Position numbers and translations under genes: made by a program. From positions 62,001 through 126,000 of the forward strand of contig NZ_JAFFOB010000015.1 in NCBI RefSeq assembly GCF_016918935.1: a stretch of 64,000 nt of DNA, given 5' to 3'. Under the pieces are notes generated by a model. The model ran no database searches. It had not been told where the DNA came from and saw only the letters and a program-made list of their open reading frames with translations. Positions 9,703 to 18,523 of this stretch are shown piece by piece (the first letter of the stretch is position 1; every line of letters starts with the position of its first letter). This DNA is from Roseitranquillus sediminis (GTDB lineage: Bacteria > Pseudomonadota > Alphaproteobacteria > Rhodobacterales > Rhodobacteraceae).

Positions 9703-11265
9703 TCACGACGCGGTGGTGTAACGGACCTGCTTGACGTCCGCGTCCGGATCGGACTTCTCGCGCCGGATTAGCAGACGGTTCAGCGCATCTACGTAGGCCT
9801 TTGCGCTGGCCACGACGGTGTCGGTGTCGGCGGCCTGACCGGTCGCGATGCGGCCCGCCTCCTCCATGCGGACGGTGACGGTTGCCTGCGCGTCCGTCCC
9901 CTCGGTCACCGCATGGACCTGGTAGAGTTGAAGCCGCGCCTCGTGCGGAAAGAGCGCCTTGACTGCGTTGAATGTCGCATCCACGGGGCCGTCGCCCTGC
10001 GCAGTCGTCCGGTGCTCCTGCCCGTCGATCGACAGGATCAAATCGGCGGACTGCGGCGCCTCGGTGCCGCAGATCACTCTCAGGAACTTGACCTGGATGC
10101 GGTCGCTTGCGTCGGTCGCCTGATCCCGCATCAGCGCGAAGAGGTCGTCGTCGTAGACCTCCTTCTTGCGGTCGGCCAGCGCCTTGAAGCGCACGAAGAC
10201 GTCGCCGAGCTGGTTGTCCGCCAGATCGAAGCCCAGCTCCTTGAGCTTGGAGCGCAGCGCGGCGCGGCCCGAATGCTTGCCCAGCACGATGTTCGTTGCG
10301 TTGAGGCCGATGTCCTCGGGCCGCATGATCTCGAACGTCTCGGCGTTCTTGAGCACGCCGTCCTGGTGGATCCCGCTCTCGTGCGCAAAGGCATTCTTGC
10401 CCACGATGGCCTTGTTGAACTGCACCGGAAAACCCGAGACGGTGGCGACGAGGCGGCTCGCCTGCATGATGCGGGTCGTGTCGATGCCGGTCTCGTAGGG
10501 CATGATATCGCCGCGCACCCGCATCGCCATCACCACCTCCTCGAGCGCCGTGTTGCCGGCGCGCTCACCGAGGCCGTTGATCGTGCATTCGATCTGCCGC
10601 GCCCCCGCCTCGACCGCGGCGAGGCTGTTGGCCGTCGCCATCCCGAGGTCGTTGTGACAGTGGGTAGCGAAGACGATGTCGTCAGCGCCCGGCACCCGCT
10701 CGCGCAGCATCGCGATCAGCTCGGCGCTCTCTCGCGGCGCGGTGTAGCCGACTGTGTCGGGGATGTTGATGGTGGTCGCGCCGGCCTTGATCGCAGTCTC
10801 GACCACCCGGCAGAGATAGTCGCGCTCGGTCCGTGTGGCGTCCATCGGTGACCATTGCACGTTGTCGCACAGGTTGCGGGCGTGCGTCACCGTCTCATGG
10901 ATGCGCTCCACCATACCTGACCGATCGAGGCGCGTGATGTCGCGGTGGCTTGGCGAGGTGCCGATGAAGGTGTGGATGCGTGGCCGCTTCGCATGGCTCA
11001 CCGCCTCCCACGCGCGGTCGATGTCCCTGAAGTTCGCCCGCGCGAGGCCGCAGATCACTGAACTGCGCGCCAGCTTGGCGATGTCGCGCACCGCTTCGAA
11101 GTCGCCTTCGCTGGCAATGGGAAAGCCGGCCTCGATGATGTCGACGCCCATTTCGTCGAGCAACTCGGCGATCTGGAGCTTCTCGGCATGGCTCATCGTG
11201 GCGCCGGGGGACTGCTCGCCGTCGCGCAGCGTCGTGTCGAAGATGAGGACTCGGTCCTTGGTCAT
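9703..11265 (-). CDS. leuA: 2-isopropylmalate synthase
   Basis: The 520-residue enzyme condenses acetyl-CoA with 2-oxoisovalerate, the first committed step of leucine synthesis. The HMG-like TIM barrel starts with FDTTLRDGEQSPGATM, and the metal/catalytic motif HCHNDLG lies mid-barrel. The C-terminal LeuA dimer domain, the leucine allosteric site in the family, follows. The start ATG at 11265 has AAGGA about 8 nt upstream. A leucine-rich leader ORF and a strong hairpin lie just upstream, which points to attenuation as well as feedback inhibition. Confidence 0.96.
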   Translation of the reverse strand: MTKDRVLIFDTTLRDGEQSPGATMSHAEKLQIAELLDEMGVDIIEAGFPIASEGDFEAVRDIAKLARSSVICGLARANFRDIDRAWEAVSHAKRPRIHTFIGTSPSHRDITRLDRSGMVERIHETVTHARNLCDNVQWSPMDATRTERDYLCRVVETAIKAGATTINIPDTVGYTAPRESAELIAMLRERVPGADDIVFATHCHNDLGMATANSLAAVEAGARQIECTINGLGERAGNTALEEVVMAMRVRGDIMPYETGIDTTRIMQASRLVATVSGFPVQFNKAIVGKNAFAHESGIHQDGVLKNAETFEIMRPEDIGLNATNIVLGKHSGRAALRSKLKELGFDLADNQLGDVFVRFKALADRKKEVYDDDLFALMRDQATDASDRIQVKFLRVICGTEAPQSADLILSIDGQEHRTTAQGDGPVDATFNAVKALFPHEARLQLYQVHAVTEGTDAQATVTVRMEEAGRIATGQAADTDTVVASAKAYVDALNRLLIRREKSDPDADVKQVRYTTAS

Positions 11266-11319
11266 GTCGTGATCCTTCTGAGCTGGGGTCTCTTCGATCC
11301 GGCGCGGCTGGCATCCCCT

Positions 11320-11348
11320 GAGCGCGCGCGCCGGGGGCCGGCACGCTC
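11320..11348 (-). promoter_or_regulatory. Candidate attenuator hairpin in leuA leader
   Basis: Directly after the leader-peptide stop codon the transcript reads GCGTGCCGG-CCC-CCGGCGCGC, a 9-bp stem with one G.U pair, inside a wider GAGCG/CGCTC pairing. It sits between the Leu-rich leader ORF and leuA. There is no U tract after it, so whether it terminates or sequesters is unclear. Confidence 0.5.
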
Positions 11349-11388
11349 AGAGGCGGCTAAGCAGAAGGAGGCGCAGACCGATGCTCAT
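11347..11388 (-). CDS. leuL: leuA leader peptide (MSIGLRLLLLSRL)
   Basis: A 13-residue ORF lies 81 bp upstream of leuA on the same strand. Six of its 13 residues are leucine, four of them consecutive (CTC CTT CTG CTT). A run of codons for the end-product amino acid ahead of a stable hairpin is the hallmark of ribosome-mediated attenuation. When charged tRNA-Leu is scarce the ribosome would stall in the run and change the downstream fold. The Shine-Dalgarno signal is weak. The call rests on composition and position only. Confidence 0.65.
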   Translation of the reverse strand: MSIGLRLLLLSRL

Positions 11389-11518
11389 GACGTGCGACTA
11401 TACGCCTCTGACGTCGCAGGCCAAGTGCTTTTCGGCAGGACATGTGCTCCACCGGCCTCGGGAACAGCGTCCGGCAGGCAAGCGTTCCGATCGAGGCTAC
11501 TCGAATTGGAGAACTGCC

Positions 11519-12037
11519 ATGATGACCCCTCAGTCCGTCGCTCGCGACGTTTTTCTCGTCGGCGTGAAGAATGCACATGCCATGGAGAAGCAGGCGCTCT
11601 CCATCATGGAGCCGCAGGTGCAGCGCCTCGAGCATTACCCGGAGGTTTCCCGGAAGCTGCAGCAGCACATCTCGGAGACGAATGATCAGATCGAGCGGCT
11701 GAACAAGATTCTCGCTGATGCAGGGCATTCACCGTCATCGATGAAGGACGCCTTCCTGTCGGCGATGGGTGGAATGGCCTCCATGGGTCACATGCCGGCT
11801 GGCGACGAGGTCCTGAAGAACTCGTTTGCGAACTACGCCTTCGAGAACTACGAGATCGCCGCCTACATCGGACTGATCGCCAGCGCCAACATGGCCGGCG
11901 AAAGTGCCGCCGTGCCGGTGCTCCAGCAGAGCCTCGGAGAAGAGCAGCAGATGGCGCGCTGGATCCAGGAACACCTGTCGGAGGTCACGCAGGCCTTCAT
12001 CTCGCGCTCTGCGAGCGGCACTCGCGCCGACGTCTGA
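11519..12037 (+). CDS. Ferritin-like DUF892 (YciE/YciF-type) protein
   Basis: The 172-residue all-helical protein matches the DUF892 ferritin-like family, seen in stress-induced YciE/YciF proteins. Features include FLVGVKNAHAMEKQALSIME near the N-terminus, the pattern HISETNDQIERL, and NYAFENYEIAAYIGLIASA, whose Glu/His residues would form the di-iron site. Biochemical role is not established for most members. Start at 11519 (MMTPQ) has GGAG about 10 nt upstream. It is divergent from leuA. Confidence 0.8.
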   Translation: MMTPQSVARDVFLVGVKNAHAMEKQALSIMEPQVQRLEHYPEVSRKLQQHISETNDQIERLNKILADAGHSPSSMKDAFLSAMGGMASMGHMPAGDEVLKNSFANYAFENYEIAAYIGLIASANMAGESAAVPVLQQSLGEEQQMARWIQEHLSEVTQAFISRSASGTRADV

Positions 12038-12082
12038 GCAGCACATCGGCTTGTCGACGATGCCGGCCAAAGCAGCAGTCGG

Positions 12083-12745
12083 ATGAGCGGGGCGCAACGG
12101 GCCCTGGTGATCGGGACGTCCGGCGGGATCGGCACCGCCCTGGCGACCGAACTCGCAAATCGGGGAGCGGAGGTCACGGGCCTCTCGCGCAGCGGCGATG
12201 GGCTCGACGTGACGGACGAGGCGTCAGTGGTGGCCGCGCTCGGCCGTCTCGACGCTGGATACGACCTCGTCTTCGTGGCTACCGGGACGCTGGGCGAGCC
12301 TGAGAAGGCGCTTTCAGCGCTGGCGCCGGAAGCGTTCCTCGAGCAGATCCGAACAAACGCGCTGGGACCGGCGCTGGTGCTCAAGCACGCGCTGCCGCTG
12401 CTCGCAAGCGACCGCCGGGCCGTTTTTGCGGTACTCTCCGCCAGGGTGGGTTCTATCGGCGACAATGCCATCGGCGGCTGGTACTCTTACCGGGCTTCAA
12501 AGGCGTGCCTTAACCAGCTGATGCACACCGCCGCGATCGAAATTCGCAGAACTCACCGGAACGCACTTTGCGTGGCCCTGCACCCCGGCACGGTCGCCAC
12601 CGAGTTCACGGCGCGTTACGCAGGCCGGCACCGCACCGTCGAGCCCGACGAAGCCGCGCGCAACCTTCTCGACGTGCTGGACGGCCTCACGCCCGAGCAG
12701 AGTGGCGGCTTCTACGACTACTCGGGCAAGCCGGTGCCGTGGTAA
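12083..12745 (+). CDS. Short-chain dehydrogenase/reductase
   Basis: The 220-residue SDR has the nucleotide-binding motif GTSGGIG at 11-17 and the catalytic pattern YSYRASKACLNQL, where Tyr and Lys form YxxxK. The late motif LHPGTVATEF is typical of the CsgA/C-factor-like SDR subgroup. The NAG motif appears as VATGTLG. Substrate is unknown. It starts 45 nt after the DUF892 gene and may be co-transcribed with it. It converges on the MORN-repeat gene. Confidence 0.82.
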   Translation: MSGAQRALVIGTSGGIGTALATELANRGAEVTGLSRSGDGLDVTDEASVVAALGRLDAGYDLVFVATGTLGEPEKALSALAPEAFLEQIRTNALGPALVLKHALPLLASDRRAVFAVLSARVGSIGDNAIGGWYSYRASKACLNQLMHTAAIEIRRTHRNALCVALHPGTVATEFTARYAGRHRTVEPDEAARNLLDVLDGLTPEQSGGFYDYSGKPVPW

Positions 12746-12761
12746 GGACGGCGGCCGGGCA

Positions 12762-14267
12762 CTATTCGGCAGGCGCCGTCTCGGCTTCTGCGCCGTCCTC
12801 GGCTGGTTCGGCACCGTCCGCGGCTTCGGCTTCCCCATCTTCATCAGCTTCCGTCGGGTCCTGCTCGCTGCCGGCCACGAGGCCGCCGCTTTGCCAGGTG
12901 CCCGAAACCTCGTCGCCGCTGGCGTAGCGGATTACACCTTCGCCCTGCCGGCGGCCGGCGACGAACTCGCCTTCGTAGACGTCGCCGTTGGGATAGGTGG
13001 CGACGCCGGTCCCCTCGATCTCGCCCGCGTTCCACCCGCCGGTATAGGTGAAGCCGTCGGGCATTGTGATGGTGCCCTGTCCCTGCCGCTCGCCGGCGAC
13101 GAAGCTGCCCTCGTAGAGGGTGCCGTCGGGGTAGGTGGCGCGCCCCTCGCCTTCGCGCTGGCCGTCGACCCACTCGCCCTCGTAGCGATAGCCGTCGGGG
13201 TAGGTCATCACGCCTTGTCCGTGGTTGCGGGCGTCCTGGAAGCCGCCTTCGTAGATCATGCCGTTCGCATAGGTCGCGCGGCCCTCGCCCTCGATCACGC
13301 CCTCGACCCAGCTCCCCTCGTAGGTATTGCCGTCGGGATATTCGATCCGTCCCTGGCCATGGGCGACGCCGTCGGCGAACTGCCCCTCGTAGACCGAACC
13401 ATCGGGATAGGTCACGCGACCCTCGCCCTCGATCCGGCCGTCGGCCCACTCGCCGACGTATGTGTAGCCGTCGGCTCCGGTGAAGGTGCCCTCGCCATGG
13501 CGCCGGTCGTTCGCGAAGGCGCCTTCATAGACGTCGCCGTTGGCGTATGTGACGCGGCCCTGCCCCTGGCGCCGGCCCTCGACCAACTCGCCCTCGTAGA
13601 CGTCTTCGTTGGCCTGCGTCAGGGTGCCGGTGCCGTGGATCTGACCATCCTGCCACTGGCCGACATAGGTCAGGCCGTCCGGCATGGTGAGGGCGCCTTG
13701 TCCCTCGCGCACGCCGTCCGCCATCTCGCCCTCGTAGACCGCGCCATCGGGGTAGGTGATCCGCCCCTCGCCGCTCTTGACGTTGTCGGCCCAGCCGCCC
13801 TCGTAGACATAGCCGTCAGGGCTCTCCATCCGTCCTTGGCCATGGTGCATCGCGTCGAGGAATTCGCCCTCGTAGCGCACGCCGTTGGCGTAGATGGCGA
13901 CGCCGGTGCCCGTGATGGCACCCTCCTGCCACTCGCCCTCGTAGGTGCCGCCGTCGGCGAACGTGATGCGCCCGCTGCCATGCGGCTTGCCCTCGGCGAA
14001 CTCGCCCTCATAGACCGACCCGTCGGGAAAGCGCGCCGTGCCCTGCCCGCGGATCTCGCCATCGACCCACTCGCCGCTGTACTCATAGCCGTTCGGCAGG
14101 CGGTAGGTGCCTTGTCCATGCTGGCGCCCGTCGCGGAACGTGCCTTCGTAGATGCCACCGTCATCATACTGCTTGGTCACCACGGCGTCGGCGTCCTGCG
14201 CCATAGCTCCAACCGCAACGGTCGAAGTCAGTGCGGCGGCCATCGCCATCCTGCGGATTTTCTGCAC
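12762..14267 (-). CDS. Secreted MORN-repeat protein
   Basis: The 501-residue protein begins with a signal peptide (MQKIRRMAMAAALTSTVAVG, cleavage after AMA near 23). It is then almost entirely made of 23-residue MORN repeats of the form YEGEFxxGxxxGxGxxxYxDG, 18 complete plus a degenerate 19th. The tail from about residue 470 is acidic and Ala/Glu rich. MORN repeats form extended beta-hairpin rods that bind proteins or lipids; in bacteria most such exported proteins have no assigned function. No catalytic domain is present. Location is probably periplasmic or cell-surface. Confidence 0.88.
   Translation of the reverse strand: MQKIRRMAMAAALTSTVAVGAMAQDADAVVTKQYDDGGIYEGTFRDGRQHGQGTYRLPNGYEYSGEWVDGEIRGQGTARFPDGSVYEGEFAEGKPHGSGRITFADGGTYEGEWQEGAITGTGVAIYANGVRYEGEFLDAMHHGQGRMESPDGYVYEGGWADNVKSGEGRITYPDGAVYEGEMADGVREGQGALTMPDGLTYVGQWQDGQIHGTGTLTQANEDVYEGELVEGRRQGQGRVTYANGDVYEGAFANDRRHGEGTFTGADGYTYVGEWADGRIEGEGRVTYPDGSVYEGQFADGVAHGQGRIEYPDGNTYEGSWVEGVIEGEGRATYANGMIYEGGFQDARNHGQGVMTYPDGYRYEGEWVDGQREGEGRATYPDGTLYEGSFVAGERQGQGTITMPDGFTYTGGWNAGEIEGTGVATYPNGDVYEGEFVAGRRQGEGVIRYASGDEVSGTWQSGGLVAGSEQDPTEADEDGEAEAADGAEPAEDGAEAETAPAE
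12909..14150 (-). repeat. Tandem 69-bp MORN-coding repeats (18 units)
   Basis: Each unit encodes 23 residues and begins with Tyr-x-Gly, usually YEG. Units share the recurrent pattern GCCCTCG-TAG on the plus strand but differ in most other bases, so this is an old diversified array rather than a recent expansion. Confidence 0.85.
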
Positions 14268-14669
14268 GTTTTGCCTCGCCCGGTCTTCGCCGTTGTCGCG
14301 TTGTGATGAACGCGGTCAACCTACGGGACGCCCGCCGCGCTCGCAACGACTTTGCTCCGGTTGCCGGAGCCGCGACATTCCTCGCGCTCCGGCCGAAGAC
14401 GGTGGCGGCTCGACGCACGTAACGGCCCGCGAAAGACGCATTGTCGGCAACTCGACTGCCATCGATATTCAATCATAGCGGCTGCCGTTACGGAATTCAT
14501 CACTTTAACGAGGCCGGTGGCGATCAGACATGCCTTCCCACTTCACAAGATGAACGATTGTTTTACATCAAGCGGGAAGTCGCCAATAAGACGTGATGCC
14601 CTCTTCATCCCGCGATGAGGGCATGACATTCTGAGGCGGGCAGAGGAGCTATAAAAAGGAATGCAAGAG
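14268..14669. other. Intergenic region upstream of the H-NS-like gene
   Basis: This 400-bp divergent region holds no convincing gene. It is AT-richer than its surroundings from about 14460 onward. An inverted repeat ATGCCCTC/GAGGGCAT lies at 14596-14603 and 14617-14624, 46 bp before the start codon at 14670, and could be an operator or a leader stem. AAAAAGGA supplies the ribosome site. Confidence 0.5.
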
Positions 14670-14978
14670 ATGGCTGTCGATTACGAGAAGATGAGCTACG
14701 ACGAACTCCAGCGGCACCAGAAGGAGCTGAAGAGGGCGATGTCGAGCTATGAGGAGCGGCGGAAGAAGGAGGCGCTCATCGAAATGCAGGAGGTTGCGCG
14801 TCGTCACGGCGTCGACCTGAATGAGATCGTGCGTGGTGGGAAAAAGGGCACGGCTTCGGTGCCGAAGTACCGCCACCCGGAGAACCCAGATCTCACTTGG
14901 GCCGGTCGCGGCAGGCAGCCGCGTTGGGTCAAGGAAATGCTCGAGGATGGCAAGTCTTTGGAAGAATTGCGCATCTGA
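14670..14978 (+). CDS. H-NS family nucleoid-associated protein (HvrA-like)
   Basis: The 102-residue protein has the two parts of alphaproteobacterial H-NS-like regulators such as HvrA. The N-terminal oligomerisation helix (about 2-50) includes MSYDELQRHQKELKRAM. The C-terminal DNA-binding part includes YRHPENPDLTWAGRGRQPRW, where TWAGRGRxPxW is the minor-groove AT-hook-like signature. The start is ambiguous: ATG at 14661 sits one base from AAGGA, whereas ATG at 14670 has ideal spacing and is preferred. The exact target genes are unknown. Confidence 0.9.
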   Translation: MAVDYEKMSYDELQRHQKELKRAMSSYEERRKKEALIEMQEVARRHGVDLNEIVRGGKKGTASVPKYRHPENPDLTWAGRGRQPRWVKEMLEDGKSLEELRI

Positions 14979-15082
14979 CACTCCTCGCATTCGCGCACGG
15001 AAGGCTGGCGACAGCCGCACAAGACTTGGCTGCGCATGCCTGCTAGATCGCGCCGCGGAAACGATCATCCGAGGAGCGAGGC

Positions 15083-15676
15083 ATGAGCAAGCCTAAGATC
15101 GCCGTTATCTATTATTCGACCTACGGCACGAATTACGCCGTGGCGCGGGCTGCAGCCCGCGCCGCCGAGGAAGCGGGCGCCGAAGTGCGCCTTCGTCGAG
15201 TCGCCGAAACCGCACCCGCCGAGGTGGTCCAGTCGCAGGAGGCGAGGGCCAAGCAGCTTGCGAGCATGCAGGACATCCCCGAGGTCAGTCACGCCGACAT
15301 GGAATGGGCGGAGGGCTATTTCGTGGCGGCGCCGACCCGTTACGGCGTGAGCGCGAGCCAGCTGCGGGCCTTCTTCGACACGCTCGGCGGGATCTGGCAG
15401 CAGGGCAAGCTTGGGAACAAGACCTTCACCGCCACGACCAGCGCCCAGAACACTCATGGCGGGCAGGAGCAGACGATCCTGTCTCTCTATGCGACCGCAA
15501 TGCATTGGGGCTGCATCATCGTGGCGCCGGGCTATACCGATCCGGTCAAGTTTGAAGATGGTGGAAACCCATATGGTTTCTCCACCAATGCCGGTGGGCT
15601 CGATGACGCGGGCGAGAGGTCCGTCGCCTATCAGGCGCGCCGCCTCGTGGAGATGACCCGCAAGCTCGTCGCCTGA
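15083..15676 (+). CDS. wrbA: NAD(P)H:quinone oxidoreductase, WrbA type
   Basis: The 197-residue flavodoxin-like protein matches WrbA, an FMN enzyme performing two-electron quinone reduction in oxidative-stress defence. The FMN phosphate loop is seen as [13 protein letters not shown] near 12-24. The isoalloxazine-binding segments appear as [17 protein letters not shown] and [14 protein letters not shown]. Length fits the family (about 200). AGGAG-like sequence precedes the ATG. It stands alone between the H-NS gene and the convergent zincin gene. Confidence 0.92.
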   Translation: MSKPKIAVIYYSTYGTNYAVARAAARAAEEAGAEVRLRRVAETAPAEVVQSQEARAKQLASMQDIPEVSHADMEWAEGYFVAAPTRYGVSASQLRAFFDTLGGIWQQGKLGNKTFTATTSAQNTHGGQEQTILSLYATAMHWGCIIVAPGYTDPVKFEDGGNPYGFSTNAGGLDDAGERSVAYQARRLVEMTRKLVA

Positions 15677-15791
15677 TCCGGCTGCGGCACATCGTCCTTG
15701 CCGACGGATGCCGCAACTCAATGATCGTGGGGGGGTGTCGCCACGCTGCACTTCGGCGGCGACACCGTGCCTTTGATTGAATTGCCCGCGG

Positions 15792-16193
15792 CTATTCCCA
15801 CCACCTGTCGATGGCTGCGATGTCGTCATCGGACCAGCCGAAGTGATGCGCCAGTTCGTGCACCATGACGTGGGCGACGAGGTCGGACAGATCCACGTCG
15901 CCCCGCCCGGCCCATTCGTCGAGGATGGGCCGGCGGAAGAGCCAGATCGTGTCCGGCTGCGACGGCTGGTCCATCACCGACTTCTCGATCAGCGGGACGC
16001 CGTCGTAGAGGCCGGTGAGGTCGAACGCGTCGTCGAGCTCCATCTCGTGCAGCAACGCGTCGGGGGCGAAGTCTTCGACCCGCAGCGCGATCCGGTCGGC
16101 GGCGGCGCGATAGGCCGGCGGCAGCTCCGCGATCGCGGCGCGCGCCAAGGCCTCGATTTCACCGGCATCGGGGGCGGTAACTGACCAGTCCAT
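15792..16193 (-). CDS. Zincin-like metallopeptidase family protein
   Basis: The 133-residue protein belongs to the short bacterial zincin-like family (PF06262 type). Motif HELAHHFGWSDDD at 112-124 supplies HExxHxxG plus an acidic residue for zinc. Most of the chain N-terminal to it is helical with conserved DALLHEMELDD. Biological substrate is unknown. ATG at 16193 is chosen because GGCGG precedes it; an alternative ATG at 16202 adds three residues and has no site. The gene is divergent from gltX. Confidence 0.8.
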   Translation of the reverse strand: MDWSVTAPDAGEIEALARAAIAELPPAYRAAADRIALRVEDFAPDALLHEMELDDAFDLTGLYDGVPLIEKSVMDQPSQPDTIWLFRRPILDEWAGRGDVDLSDLVAHVMVHELAHHFGWSDDDIAAIDRWWE

Positions 16194-16253
16194 GGCCGCC
16201 ATATGGACAAAGTCGCTCGCCTGTGGAAGGGCATCCGCGCAAGGAGGCCGACC

Positions 16254-17579
16254 ATGACCGTCACCCGCTTCGCCCCGTCGCCGACCGGCTACCTGCACGT
16301 CGGAAACCTGCGCACCGCGCTCTTCAACTTTCTGATCGCGCGCAAGGCCGAGGGGACCTTCATCCTGCGGCTCGACGACACCGATCCCGAGCGCTCGCGC
16401 GAAGAATACGTCGACGCAATCCAGGAGGATCTGGAGTGGCTGGGCCTGACGTGGGACCGGGTCGAGCGTCAGTCGAAGCGGCTCGACCGCTATGCCGAGG
16501 CGGCCGACCGGCTGCGACGCGACGAACGGCTCTACGAGGCGTTCGAGACGCCGGGCGAACTGGACCTCAAGCGCAAGAAGCAGCTCAACATGGGGCGGCC
16601 GCCCGTCTACGACCGTGCCGCCTTGGCGCTGACGGACGAGCAAAAGGACCGGCTCCGGGCAGAGCGCGGCGGTCACTGGCGCTTCAGGCTCGACCACGAG
16701 CGGATCGAGTGGACCGACGGCATCCTCAGCGACGTCTCGATCGACGCGGCGAGCGTATCGGACCCGGTGCTGATCCGCGGCGACGGTCAAGTGCTCTACA
16801 CCTTCGCGAGCTCGGTCGACGACATCGAGATGGGCGTCACCGACATCGTGCGCGGGTCGGACCACGTGACGAATACCGCAACCCAGATCCAGATCATCCG
16901 CGCGTTGGGGTCCGAGCCGCCGCGCTTCGCGCATCATTCGCTGCTGACGGGTCCGCATGGCGAGGCGCTGTCCAAGCGCTTGGGCACGCTTGCGCTGCGC
17001 GACCTGCGCGCCGAAGGAATCGAGCCCATGGCGCTGCTGAGCCTGATGGCGCGGCTCGGGTCGGCGGACCCGGTGGAGCTGCGCGGTTCGGTGGACGAGC
17101 TGGTCGAGGGCTTCGACATCACCCGCTTCGGCGCCGCGCCGACTAAGTTCGACGTCGCCGACCTGCGTCCCCTGACTGCGCGATACCTCCACCACCAGCC
17201 TTACGAGGCGGTGGCGGACGAGATCCGCGCGCTGGGCGTGCCCGACTCGCTCGCCCCGCGGTTCTGGAACGTCACGTGCGAGAACATCGAGACCCGCGCT
17301 GAGCTGGCCGAATGGTGGCGCATCCTGACCGGCGAGCGTGCCACCACGGTCGACGACGCCGACCGCGCCTTCGTCGGCGAGGCGCTGGGAATGCTGGGCG
17401 AGCCGCCGTATGACGATACCACCTGGAGCGAATGGACGGACCGCGTGAAGGCGGTGACGGGGCGCAAGGGCAAGGCACTCTTCATGCCGCTGCGGCGCGC
17501 CGTGACCGGCCGCTCGCGCGGGCCCGAGATGGCGGCCGTGATGGCGCTGATGCAGGCGAAGCCGCGCCTCAGCTCGTGA
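16254..17579 (+). CDS. gltX: Glutamyl-tRNA synthetase
   Basis: The 441-residue class I synthetase charges tRNA with glutamate. The ATP-binding HIGH variant reads HVGN at 15-18 inside RFAPSPTGYLHVGNLRTALF, and the KMSKS variant reads ALSKRLG at 238-244. LDDTDPERS follows the first motif. The shorter length suggests the GluRS2-like form common in alphaproteobacteria, which often carry two gltX genes. AAGGAGG lies at good spacing before 16254. The 3-prime end overlaps the convergent transporter by 11 bp. Confidence 0.94.
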   Translation: MTVTRFAPSPTGYLHVGNLRTALFNFLIARKAEGTFILRLDDTDPERSREEYVDAIQEDLEWLGLTWDRVERQSKRLDRYAEAADRLRRDERLYEAFETPGELDLKRKKQLNMGRPPVYDRAALALTDEQKDRLRAERGGHWRFRLDHERIEWTDGILSDVSIDAASVSDPVLIRGDGQVLYTFASSVDDIEMGVTDIVRGSDHVTNTATQIQIIRALGSEPPRFAHHSLLTGPHGEALSKRLGTLALRDLRAEGIEPMALLSLMARLGSADPVELRGSVDELVEGFDITRFGAAPTKFDVADLRPLTARYLHHQPYEAVADEIRALGVPDSLAPRFWNVTCENIETRAELAEWWRILTGERATTVDDADRAFVGEALGMLGEPPYDDTTWSEWTDRVKAVTGRKGKALFMPLRRAVTGRSRGPEMAAVMALMQAKPRLSS

Positions 17580-18459
17580 CCCGCGCCGCCGCCCGCGCCG
17601 CCGACGTCTTGGAGACCTGCACGGCGTAGATGCCGGCTGCGATGACCGCGACGCCCGCGAGGTCGAGCGGCCGAAGCGTCTCGCCCAGGACCACAGCGGC
17701 GATCGCGACCCCGAGGAACGGGTTTAGGAAGTGGAACGTCGCAGCCCGCACAGCGCCGATGCGCCGCACCAGCATGAACCAGACCCACGTCGCCGCCAGC
17801 CCCGGCACCAGGGTCGTGTAGACGAAGGCCAGCACCATGGGCCACGAGAGCCGCACTTCATGCGTCTCGAACGCCGCCGGCACAGCCAGCGCCGCAAAAC
17901 CAATTAGCATCTGCAGCCCGACGATCATCAGAACGTTCCCTCCCGACGTCGCGCCCCGTACCGAGAGCGTAGCGACCGTCAGCGCCAGCGCGCCTAGCAC
18001 GCAGAGGAAGACACCAAGGAGGTCGACCCCGGCGCCGATCCGCGAGCCCATGATCATGATCACGCCAGCGAGGCCGGCCACCAGCCCCGTCACCCCGAGC
18101 GGGCGGAGCCGCTCGCCGAGGGCGAGGAAGCCGACGGCCGCGACTATGAGCGGCAGCGTCGAGGCGATTATGGCCGCCAACCCCGCCTGCACCGTCTGCA
18201 TCGCAATGAAGATCAGCCCCAGGTAGAGCGCGTTCTGGCAGATGCCAAAAATGATGGTGGCGCGCCACTGCGCCGGCGTCAGACGCCAGCTCTCGCCCAT
18301 CGCCCGCGCGAGCGCGACTCCGATGAGGCCCGAGATCAGGAAGCGCAGCGCCAGCGCCGAGAGCGGCGGCGCGTCCGCCACGATGATGCGCGCCGAGGTG
18401 AAGGCCGAGGACCACATCGTCGCGAAGGCGACACCCATCAGCACCGCGCGAACGTCCAT
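17569..18459 (-). CDS. EamA/DMT-superfamily transporter
   Basis: The 296-residue integral membrane protein has two tandem EamA repeats of about five helices each, with a GRRLRPLGV-type loop and LGETLRPLDLAGVAVIAAGI at the end. Such proteins export or import small metabolites; the substrate cannot be read from sequence. The Arg/Ala-rich C-terminal tail is cytoplasmic. It lies just downstream of the HU gene terminator on the same strand. Confidence 0.85.
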   Translation of the reverse strand: MDVRAVLMGVAFATMWSSAFTSARIIVADAPPLSALALRFLISGLIGVALARAMGESWRLTPAQWRATIIFGICQNALYLGLIFIAMQTVQAGLAAIIASTLPLIVAAVGFLALGERLRPLGVTGLVAGLAGVIMIMGSRIGAGVDLLGVFLCVLGALALTVATLSVRGATSGGNVLMIVGLQMLIGFAALAVPAAFETHEVRLSWPMVLAFVYTTLVPGLAATWVWFMLVRRIGAVRAATFHFLNPFLGVAIAAVVLGETLRPLDLAGVAVIAAGIYAVQVSKTSAARAAARVTS

Positions 18460-18477
18460 GACCGCCTCGCTGAAACG

Positions 18478-18503
18478 AAAAAGGGGCCGCCTGAGGCGAC
18501 CCC
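18478..18503 (-). terminator. Intrinsic terminator of the HU gene
   Basis: On the minus strand GGGGTCGCC-TCA-GGCGGCCCC forms a strong stem (one T-G pair) followed by five T residues. It lies 20 bp past the HU stop codon. Confidence 0.88.
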
Positions 18504-18523
18504 GTCTGGATTGCCCTCGAGGT

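Noticed and set aside
12909-14150. CRISPR or recent tandem duplication
   Set aside because: The 69-bp periodicity encodes MORN repeats in one continuous frame and the units have diverged, with no spacer pattern.
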